The notes under the pieces are model-generated. The model was not told the origin of the DNA, made no database searches, and worked only from the letters and a program-made list of their open reading frames with translations. The position numbers were made by a program, and so were the translations under genes. DNA of 20,828 nucleotides from positions 1 through 20,828 of IMG/VR virus record IMGVR_UViG_3300025889_001159. One strand, given 5' to 3'. Below, in pieces: positions 15,867-20,828 of this stretch (positions within the stretch are counted from its first letter, which is position 1; every line of letters starts with the position of its first letter). The DNA comes from a virus.

Positions 15867-16354
15867 TGATTGACCCGGTGACCGCGTTTACCGTGGCCAC
15901 CGCCGCGTTCAACACCATCAAAAAAGCGGTGGAGGTTGGGCGTGAGGTCGAGGACGTCGCGTCCTATATCGGCAAGTTCTTTGGTGCCAAGGCAGACATA
16001 GTAAAGGCTGAAGAGAAAGCCAAGAACCCACCGATATTTAAGAGGCTGCTGGCTGCTGGCTCTGTCGAAGAAGAGGCGCTGCAAATCGTAGTGCAGCGGC
16101 AGAAGCTGGGCGAGATGGAGCGCGAGTTGCGTTCCCTGATTATCATGCGCTACGGCCAGGAAACGTACCTGGAGATGATGCGTATGCGGGAGCGTGTTGC
16201 CACAGAGCGCCGCCGTGCTGAACACTTGCAGGCATTGAAGCGCAAGACCCTGGCCATCAACGTGGCGCTGGGTCTGCTGACGCTGGGCTTGCTGTGGGGG
16301 CTGGCTGAACTGATATGGCTTTTGATGGAAATGGTGAGGGAACGCAATGCTTGA
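15866..16354 (+). CDS. Membrane-anchored helical protein of the lysis block (unknown)
   Basis: The 162-aa protein has a hydrophobic/amphipathic N-terminus (residues 3-24), a long charged helical region (about 40-128, many Glu, Arg and Lys) and one strong membrane segment near the C-terminus (about 129-154, rich in Leu and Trp). A tail-anchored coiled coil between an XhlA-like protein and a holin suggests a lysis accessory. Spanins of the Rz type normally carry the anchor at the N-terminus, so I do not call it a spanin. It overlaps the holin start by 8 nt. I do not recognise the family. Confidence 0.65.
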   Translation: MIDPVTAFTVATAAFNTIKKAVEVGREVEDVASYIGKFFGAKADIVKAEEKAKNPPIFKRLLAAGSVEEEALQIVVQRQKLGEMERELRSLIIMRYGQETYLEMMRMRERVATERRRAEHLQALKRKTLAINVALGLLTLGLLWGLAELIWLLMEMVRERNA

Positions 16355-16754
16355 TGCACTACTGAACGTCGGCGGCAAACTAATCGACAAACTGATACCC
16401 GACCCGCAGGCAAAAGCCCAGGCGCAACTGGAGTTGGCGCGCCTGGCGCAAGAGGGTGAGTTGGCTAAGATTGCCAACGAGTCCAAACTGTTTGAGGCAG
16501 AGCAGACCAACCTGACCAGCCGCCACCAGGCAGACATGGGCAGCGACTCTTGGCTATCCAAGAACATCCGACCCATGACCCTGATTGCCATACTGACCGG
16601 GTACTTTGTCTTTGCCCTTATGTCGGCGTTCGACCTGGACACCAACGCAGCCTACGTCGAGTTACTCGGCCAATGGGGGATGCTGATTATGAGCTTCTAC
16701 TTTGGCGGCAGGACGCTCGAAAAGATTATCGACCTGCGTAAGGGAGGCAAGTGA
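16347..16754 (+). CDS. Holin (3TM superfamily, gene-transfer-agent type)
   Basis: The 135-aa protein has an N-terminal amphipathic helix, a Gln/Ala/Glu-rich helix (20-55) and WLSKNIRPMTLIAI (69-82), followed by membrane segments at about 77-94 and 102-120 and the ending GRTLEKI. The SW-SKNIRP motif and this layout match the holin family named for three membrane helices and first noted in gene transfer agents. Holins make the hole that triggers lysis. The endolysin gene follows directly with a 1-base ATG/TGA overlap, and AGGGAGG near the end of this gene serves it. Confidence 0.82.
   Translation: MLDALLNVGGKLIDKLIPDPQAKAQAQLELARLAQEGELAKIANESKLFEAEQTNLTSRHQADMGSDSWLSKNIRPMTLIAILTGYFVFALMSAFDLDTNAAYVELLGQWGMLIMSFYFGGRTLEKIIDLRKGGK
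16741..16747 (+). promoter_or_regulatory. Ribosome binding site setting the endolysin start
   Basis: AGGGAGG lies 6 nt before the ATG at 16754 but only 3 nt before an in-frame GTG at 16751, so the ATG is the better start. Confidence 0.75.
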
Positions 16755-17200
16755 TGTACCAGTTATCCGAGCGCAGCCTGGAGAGGCTAAAGGGCGTGGA
16801 CGCTGACCTGGTGAAGGTGGTCAAGCGTGCCATCCAATTGACCCGCGTGGACTTCGGCGTGGTCGAGGGCGTCCGCACCGTGGAGCGGCAGACCGAGTTG
16901 GTAAACAGCGGTGCCAGCAAGACCATGAAGTCACGCCACATCACCGGCGAGGCGGTTGATTTGATGGCTTACCTGAATGGCCGGGCGTCCTGGGAGTTGT
17001 CGTTGTACGATGATATCGCCGACGCCATGCGCGATGCCGCCACGGATTTGCAGGTGCCTATCCGATGGGGTGGTGCCTGGCACATCCAAGACATACGCGA
17101 ACATCCCGGGACAATGGAGCAGGCGATGAATGAATACATCGACCTGCGCCGCGGCCAGGGCAAGCGACCATTTATTGATGGGCCACACTTCGAGGTGTAG
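16754..17200 (+). CDS. Endolysin, M15-type L,D- or D,D-peptidase (VanY-like)
   Basis: The 148-aa enzyme cuts peptide cross-links of peptidoglycan. Zinc ligands follow the M15 pattern: H62 and D69 in SRHITGEAVDL (S-x-H-x-x-G-x-A-x-D) and H145 in the final DGPHFEV, with D142 as the likely catalytic acid. The length is typical of single-domain M15 endolysins such as that of T5 (137 aa). There is no signal peptide and no separate wall-binding domain, so release depends on the holin encoded just before. Which bond it cuts cannot be told from the sequence. Confidence 0.9.
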   Translation: MYQLSERSLERLKGVDADLVKVVKRAIQLTRVDFGVVEGVRTVERQTELVNSGASKTMKSRHITGEAVDLMAYLNGRASWELSLYDDIADAMRDAATDLQVPIRWGGAWHIQDIREHPGTMEQAMNEYIDLRRGQGKRPFIDGPHFEV

Positions 17201-17201
17201 T

Positions 17202-17378
17202 ATGTACCAGTACATTGTCTTGATATTCTTGCTCAACCCTGACGGCTCGGCAAAGATGGTTAGGGACATTGAGGTACAAGAGCGAAGCATCTGCGTCGAG
17301 ATGGTTATCAAAATCAATGATGACAAAGAGACGCCATTCAATGCGGCTTGTTATGGCCGAACTTTGAAACGAATATAA
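17202..17378 (+). CDS. Small protein of unknown function (58 aa)
   Basis: The ATG at 17202 is used because GAGGTG, the end of the endolysin gene, lies 4 nt upstream; an earlier in-frame ATG at 17130 would sit deep in the endolysin gene. The product starts MYQYIVLIFLLNPDGSAKMV and has two Cys residues (about 32 and 50). The first 11 residues are hydrophobic but too short for a firm signal peptide, and there is no lipobox, so I do not call it a spanin. Similar short phage proteins beginning with a hydrophobic strand and LNPDG are familiar to me only as hypothetical. Confidence 0.65.
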   Translation: MYQYIVLIFLLNPDGSAKMVRDIEVQERSICVEMVIKINDDKETPFNAACYGRTLKRI

Positions 17379-17380
17379 AC

Positions 17381-17743
17381 ATGGCCACCCTGACGCCTGA
17401 CCAGCAAAAAGAGTTTGATAGTCAGATGCGTCGCTGGCAGGGCGTCCTTAACCTGCGAGACTGGCGGGTGGAGCGCGGCAAGAAGCCAGCAAAAGACGCG
17501 ATGGCGCAAGTGTCGTTCGATGAGTCAGCCAGGCTGGCCAACTACGCGACCGGCGACTTCGGTCACATAGAAGTGACACAAGAATCCATTAGTATGACAG
17601 CCCTGCACGAGTGCCTGCACATTCTGCTGCACGACCTGGTGCAGGTTGCGACAGATAGAGGCTCGGCTTCTGATGATATTGAGGCAGCCGAACACCGTGT
17701 AATTAACGTGCTTGAGAAAGTGATACATGGTAGACAAGACTGA
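17381..17743 (+). CDS. Small HExxH metallopeptidase-like protein
   Basis: The 120-aa protein carries H76-E77-C78-L79-H80 inside a hydrophobic helix (ALHECLHILLHDL), the zinc motif of gluzincin/zincin peptidases. A helix (EAAEHRVINVLEKVI, near 102-116) could supply the third ligand. The N-terminal part has RWQGVLNLRDWRVER, as in small SprT/zincin-like phage proteins. I chose the ATG at 17381 (the next codon is GCC); an in-frame ATG at 17348 inside the previous gene is possible and would add 11 residues. The end overlaps the phosphoesterase gene by 17 nt. The substrate is unknown. Confidence 0.75.
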   Translation: MATLTPDQQKEFDSQMRRWQGVLNLRDWRVERGKKPAKDAMAQVSFDESARLANYATGDFGHIEVTQESISMTALHECLHILLHDLVQVATDRGSASDDIEAAEHRVINVLEKVIHGRQD

Positions 17744-18710
17744 ACTACAGCGCCGGAACGGCATGATAAAGGCGACTGACGATGAATTTGTTGCGGCCTG
17801 GAACAAGTATCATTCGGTCACAAAAGTAGCAGCCGCGCTGGGTATGTCTACCCGGCAGACCAACACCCGGCGCAGGCAGATTGAGGTTGACCGCGGCATC
17901 AAACTCAATGCAGTCAAAGTGGTGTACGGCAATCAGCCGGGTCGCGTAGACCTGGGGATATTGAACGGCACGGTTATCGTATTCTCAGACGCCCACTTTT
18001 GGGGGTATCGCTCGACCGCTCATAAAGCGCTTATATGGGCGATTAACCGGCTTAAACCTACAGCCGTGATTGCTAACGGAGATATTTTTGACGGTGCTGG
18101 AATCAGCCGGCACCCACGCATTGGCTGGACAAAGCAGCCCACCGTGCTGGAGGAACTGCGTGCTTGCACCGATGCAATGGGCGAGATTGAAGAGGCCGCC
18201 AAGAAAGCCAGGCACAACGTATGGCTGACCTGGTGCCTTGGAAACCACGATGCCCGGTACGAGAACTTCCTGGCCGCCCATGCCTCACAGTATGAGAACG
18301 TCGAGGGCTTCCAACTCAAAGACCACTTCCCTGCTTGGCGTCCAGCGTGGGCCTGCTGGGTCAATGAAGATACGGTGGTCAAGCATCGCTACAAAGGCGG
18401 CATCCACGCGACACATAACAACACGCTTAACTCGGGGCTGAACATTATTACCGGCCACCTGCACAGCCTGAAGGTAACCCCATTCAGCGACTACCGCGGC
18501 ACCCGGTACGGCGTAGACACAGGCTGCTTGGCCGAGACCGACGGCAAGCAATTCAGCGATTACCTGGAGATGAACCCGACCAACTGGCGCAGCGGCTTTG
18601 CGGTGCTGACGTTTGTCGATGGCAAGCTGCTCATGCCCGAACTGGTTATCAAACACAGCGAGGATGCTGTCGAGTTCAGGGGCGAAATAATTGACGTCAG
18701 CGAGGTGTAG
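17727..18710 (+). CDS. Helix-turn-helix / calcineurin-like metallophosphoesterase fusion
   Basis: In this 327-aa protein, residues about 15-60 form a helix-turn-helix (KVAAALGMSTRQTNTRRRQI) and residues about 80-290 a metallophosphoesterase domain. All five metal motifs are present: D88-x-H90 (FSDAHF), G118-D119-x-x-D122, G172-N173-H174-D175, H227, and G243-H244-x-H246. The enzyme should hydrolyse phosphodiesters using two metal ions; with a DNA-binding head, a nucleic-acid substrate is plausible but is inference. It overlaps the HExxH gene by 17 nt. It could work in DNA processing or repair with the minus-strand recombination pair. Confidence 0.85.
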   Translation: MVDKTELQRRNGMIKATDDEFVAAWNKYHSVTKVAAALGMSTRQTNTRRRQIEVDRGIKLNAVKVVYGNQPGRVDLGILNGTVIVFSDAHFWGYRSTAHKALIWAINRLKPTAVIANGDIFDGAGISRHPRIGWTKQPTVLEELRACTDAMGEIEEAAKKARHNVWLTWCLGNHDARYENFLAAHASQYENVEGFQLKDHFPAWRPAWACWVNEDTVVKHRYKGGIHATHNNTLNSGLNIITGHLHSLKVTPFSDYRGTRYGVDTGCLAETDGKQFSDYLEMNPTNWRSGFAVLTFVDGKLLMPELVIKHSEDAVEFRGEIIDVSEV

Positions 18711-18712
18711 TT

Positions 18713-18844
18713 ATGAACCTAGATGTAGAGTTCCACGCCATCACCGGGTTGATGATTGGCGTGGAGTTCGTTTATATCGACGACGAAGATTGCCACTCCG
18801 TCGTGCTTGACCTATTGTTTCTTAGGGTCTTGATTCGGTACTGA
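18713..18844 (+). CDS. Small conserved-looking phage protein (43 aa)
   Basis: The ATG lies 5 nt after GAGGTG, which is the end of the phosphoesterase gene. The product starts MNLDVEFHAITGLMIGVEFV and ends VVLDLLFLRVLIRY. The pattern I-T-G-hydrophobic-G-E-F ... V-L-D-L-hydrophobic is one I recognise from very small phage proteins of unknown function, which adds to the ribosome site as evidence. It is the last + strand gene, and its 3' end overlaps the 3' end of the minus-strand 56-aa gene by 33 bp. Confidence 0.65.
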   Translation: MNLDVEFHAITGLMIGVEFVYIDDEDCHSVVLDLLFLRVLIRY

Positions 18845-18982
18845 CACCTCTTTGGTGACGTCAACCATGAACCAGGTGCCGAAGTCATCCGGGCGTTTGC
18901 CATCATCCCGGCACCGCTTGCAGTATTCTTGATACTCCGCGTCGAGCGCAGCCCAGTCCATTTGCCAGTTTGTGCTATCCAT
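18812..18982 (-). CDS. Small protein of unknown function (56 aa), end of recombination operon
   Basis: Minus-strand frame starting at 18982 with MDSTNWQMDWAALDAEYQEY; it contains KRPDDFGTWFMVDV and ends NQDPKKQ. GGAGG (18993-18989) lies 6 nt before the ATG, and the start overlaps the stop of the ERF gene by 8 nt, so it is well placed as the last gene of that operon. The two Cys in EYCKRCRD are too few for a zinc finger. I do not recognise the family. Confidence 0.65.
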   Translation of the reverse strand: MDSTNWQMDWAALDAEYQEYCKRCRDDGKRPDDFGTWFMVDVTKEVSVPNQDPKKQ

Positions 18983-19652
18983 TGGTTGCCTCCAATCGTT
19001 GAAGCGCGGTTGTGAACGCTGCCTTTGCCTTGGCTTGCAGCACTTTGTCGAACCCGTTTATTGTCTCAAGATTTGCCTCTTTCAGGGCTGAAATTTTTGC
19101 AGCCTTTTCCTGTGCATCGGCCTTGCTGCTGCGCTCGACCTGAGACACCAACTTTACGATTGCATCCACCGCGGTATCAGCGACTGTATATCTGCCATGC
19201 GGTTCATCCGAACCGGGGAGGTATACCTCAATGGTCGCAGGTGCCGATGCCATGCTGTCGAGGCTGTTTCGGCTTTTGGGGCGCGACGCGGCATTGCCGT
19301 CGTCGTCCTCCGCTGCTATGCCGCAAGCCGCCATGATTGAGTACCGGCGGGCGTATGTCAGGGCGCTGCCGTAGCCCTGCGGGTCTTGCTTGCTGGCAGG
19401 AACGTGCAGCTTGCCGCCCCGGATTGTCTCGCCCGACTCATGTATGAACACGGTCTCGACCACCACCCCGCTGTCTGACTCGGCGGTTTCCTGAATGATG
19501 GCGATGCCGTTGGCCAGCAGGGCGTCATTGACCGCCTCCAAGCAACCAGCCAGGTCGGCGTACTTGCTGCGAAAGTGCGGGTTGGTTGAAGTCTTGAGCG
19601 CCGGGGCAAACTCTTTCTTGGCGGCCACAAAGGCTTTAGCGATTGCACTCAT
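18975..19652 (-). CDS. ERF-family single-strand DNA annealing protein
   Basis: The 225-aa recombination protein resembles phage P22 Erf. Residues 1-55 match the family start (KAFVAAKKEFAPALKTS..NPHFRSKYADL). The core QDPQGYGSALTYARRYS (89-105) followed by MAACGIAAEDDDGN is the ERF signature. A charged linker and a helical C-terminus follow. The protein should bind single strands left by the YqaJ-type exonuclease and anneal them. AAGGAG lies 8 nt before the ATG, and the start overlaps the stop of the exonuclease gene (TAATG), so the pair is coupled. Confidence 0.92.
   Translation of the reverse strand: MSAIAKAFVAAKKEFAPALKTSTNPHFRSKYADLAGCLEAVNDALLANGIAIIQETAESDSGVVVETVFIHESGETIRGGKLHVPASKQDPQGYGSALTYARRYSIMAACGIAAEDDDGNAASRPKSRNSLDSMASAPATIEVYLPGSDEPHGRYTVADTAVDAIVKLVSQVERSSKADAQEKAAKISALKEANLETINGFDKVLQAKAKAAFTTALQRLEATNG
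18989..18993 (-). promoter_or_regulatory. Ribosome binding site of the 56-aa gene
   Basis: GGAGG on the minus strand, 6 nt before the ATG at 18982, is the main evidence that this very short frame is translated. Confidence 0.65.
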
Positions 19653-20599
19653 TATTTAATCTCCTTGATTGTGAGGGTTGACTGACGCACCGAGTACGCC
19701 TCTTTTGCTGGGGTAACCTTTTCAGGTTGCGCTTTGTAGTGGCGCATCGGCCAGTTGATTTGATATCGCCCAGCCTTGGCCGCGCCAAATTGCTGCATAA
19801 CAGACTTGACGGTGGTCTCATGCTTGGCTACCTGCTCGGTCAACAGTTTAATCTTTGCCCGCAGGTCTACGATTGCACCGGCTGCGGCTTCGAAGTCTTC
19901 GCCCAGGTCAATCTGCGTATCCGATGCCTGCGGCCATACACGGTCGGCGTCTTTGCTGTCAGCCGGTGGGTACCAATCAGGCTCACCCGACTCTTCCCAG
20001 GTGGTCAGCCGTCCCTCTAACTCGGTCACCGCGGCGGCGATTGCCTCTTGCGTGGGTGGGTGTCCCTTGTAAAGGAACAGGCGCATTTGGACGCCGCCGT
20101 ACAGCACGGCGATGCAGCCCACCGAGATGCCTGTACACATCATGACACCTTGAAGCTGGATTGGCCCGCGGTACATGGCCGGCTCAGTCTCTGCCGCATT
20201 GCGTGTCAGCTTGGCCTCAAGTATGACCTGGCCGTCCAGGGTAATCGAATCGCCGTCCATGACGTAGATACCCTGCTGCGGGTCATGCTGAATGACCAGG
20301 CTCTTGGCCTCGCCAATGGCGTCGGCGCTGGCGGCCAGCGGCAAGTCGGGGTGCTGGTACGCGGTCTCGGGGGTGTGCCAAGACTTGATGCCCAGGCGCC
20401 GGCAAGCCTCTTCCAGGATGCGGTCTTCCAGGGCGTTGCCCCAGTCGGCGGCCTCGCCTGCCTGGTAGCGCACATCCTCGCCCCGCCGGGCATCCATCAG
20501 GGTACGCAGGATATCGTTCGGCTTCGAGTACGGGCTGTATCCCATCAGCGCAGGCAATTGGCTGCAACTAAGTTGCGTGTCGGGGGTCAGTTTAGGCAT
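19652..20599 (-). CDS. YqaJ-type phage exonuclease (PD-(D/E)xK nuclease)
   Basis: The 315-aa protein has the lambda-exonuclease/YqaJ layout: SCSQLPALMGYSPY near the start, WGNALEDRI with E58, SADAIGE with D93, and ILEAKL with E128 and K130 as the catalytic D/E-x-K set, then a YRGPIQLQGVMM helix (143-153). The C-terminal third is a coiled coil that includes a Leu-rich segment. It should degrade one strand from DNA ends to feed the ERF protein. The ATG at 20599 is chosen because AAGGAG lies 7 nt before it; a longer frame beginning at TTG 20626 has no such site. It overlaps the regulator gene end by 8 nt. Confidence 0.9.
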   Translation of the reverse strand: MPKLTPDTQLSCSQLPALMGYSPYSKPNDILRTLMDARRGEDVRYQAGEAADWGNALEDRILEEACRRLGIKSWHTPETAYQHPDLPLAASADAIGEAKSLVIQHDPQQGIYVMDGDSITLDGQVILEAKLTRNAAETEPAMYRGPIQLQGVMMCTGISVGCIAVLYGGVQMRLFLYKGHPPTQEAIAAAVTELEGRLTTWEESGEPDWYPPADSKDADRVWPQASDTQIDLGEDFEAAAGAIVDLRAKIKLLTEQVAKHETTVKSVMQQFGAAKAGRYQINWPMRHYKAQPEKVTPAKEAYSVRQSTLTIKEIK

Positions 20600-20828
20600 T
20601 GGTGTACTCCTTGGATGCTTCGACAAGCAAGTCTTCTAAAGATATATCGAATAACTCTGAGAGTTTCATTAAAGATTCGCGCGATGGGGCGTTTTTGCCA
20701 TGCTCCCAACCGCTTACCGACTGGGGAGATGTCCCGCAAAACTTACCAACAGCATTCAAAGCCATGTTTCTTTTTAGCCTTGCTTCTCTTAGCATCTTGC
20801 CAAGCGGCGAGAATTTTTCTCCATCCTC
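20592..20828 (-). CDS. XRE/Cro-type transcriptional regulator (partial at window edge)
   Basis: The helix-turn-helix reads LREARLKRNMALNAVGKFCG, then TSPQSVSGWEHGKNAPS and LMKLSELFDISLEDLL, the standard XRE fold. The frame stays open to the end of the window with no start codon beyond ATG 20795, and the extra residues (EDGEKFSPLGK) complete the usual first helix. No ribosome site precedes 20795, so the gene probably starts outside the window. It leads the recombination operon and may regulate it. The 67-aa version from 20795 is the minimum product. Confidence 0.78.
   Translation of the reverse strand, partial: EDGEKFSPLGKMLREARLKRNMALNAVGKFCGTSPQSVSGWEHGKNAPSRESLMKLSELFDISLEDLLVEASKEYTNA
20607..20612 (-). 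promoter_or_regulatory. Ribosome binding site setting the exonuclease start
   Basis: AAGGAG on the minus strand, 7 nt before the ATG at 20599, places the start of the YqaJ-type gene there and makes it nine codons shorter than the longest open frame. Confidence 0.75.

Noticed and set aside
15866-16354. Calling the 162-aa membrane protein an Rz-type spanin
   Set aside because: Its anchor is near the C-terminus rather than the N-terminus, and no Rz1-like lipoprotein frame lies inside or after it.
15707-16645. Long open frame on the minus strand (312 codons)
   Set aside because: It runs antisense across three well-supported overlapping + strand lysis genes, has no ribosome site and gives a Ser/Arg/His-rich product without domains.
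16751-16753. GTG at 16751 as the endolysin start
   Set aside because: It leaves only 3 nt from AGGGAGG; ATG 16754 has normal spacing.
18692-18863. Two copies of the palindrome TGACGTCA (18692-18699 and 18856-18863) as operator sites
   Set aside because: Both lie inside coding sequence and encode similar Asp-Val stretches; two 8-bp matches are too few to claim a regulatory site.
20600-20626. Longer start (TTG at 20626) for the YqaJ-type gene
   Set aside because: It would overlap the regulator by 35 nt and lacks a ribosome site, while AAGGAG is placed correctly for ATG 20599.
1-20828. T7-type phage promoters, tRNA genes, CRISPR arrays, insertion sequences or attachment sites
   Set aside because: I found no recurring promoter-like sequence in the very short gaps, no cloverleaf, no spaced repeats and no transposase or integrase; absence by eye is not proof.

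Overview
The window is bacteriophage DNA, from a podovirus with a T7-type short-tail and DNA-ejection module. Evidence for this is the order capsid end, terminator, tail tube A (gp11-like), tail tube B (gp12-like), a small internal virion protein (gp14-like), three large virion/ejection proteins, and then a tail fibre whose N-terminus is of the T7 gp17 type. Nothing in the window identifies the host or shows whether this is a free phage or a prophage. No phage RNA polymerase, terminase, integrase or tRNA gene is visible.

Layout. 1-94: end of an upstream gene (probably the major capsid protein) and a strong intrinsic terminator. 95-10793: tail tubes and internal/ejection proteins on the + strand, almost without gaps; a 68-codon gene candidate with its own strong ribosome site lies nested in the +1 frame of the 728-aa protein. 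10805-15645: host-recognition block. It has a 677-aa tail fibre with eight repeats, followed by three consecutive couples of one adhesin-like protein and one small assembly-factor-like protein. All five junctions within the couples are 4-nt ATGA overlaps. 15648-17743: lysis block with two small coiled-coil/membrane proteins, a three-helix-type holin, an M15 peptidase endolysin, a 58-aa protein and a small HExxH metallopeptidase-like protein. 17727-18844: a helix-turn-helix/metallophosphoesterase fusion and a 43-aa protein.

The minus strand (20828 to 18812) carries a second operon: a partial XRE/Cro-type regulator, a YqaJ-type exonuclease, an ERF-type single-strand annealing protein and a 56-aa protein. 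Exonuclease plus annealing protein is a standard phage recombination pair. The two operons converge and their last genes overlap tail to tail by 33 bp, with no recognisable terminator between them.

How it works together: the + strand genes build the tail, adsorb to the host, eject DNA and lyse the cell. The minus strand genes act earlier, in DNA recombination and control. Almost every gene overlaps or abuts the next, which implies long polycistronic messages and translational coupling; apart from the first terminator I could not recognise promoters. Six genes shorter than 60 codons (14193, 15487, 17202, 18713, 18812 minus, and the doubtful 7514) are included because overlaps, ribosome sites or sequence resemblance support them to differing degrees. 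No stretch longer than 300 bases lacks a gene.
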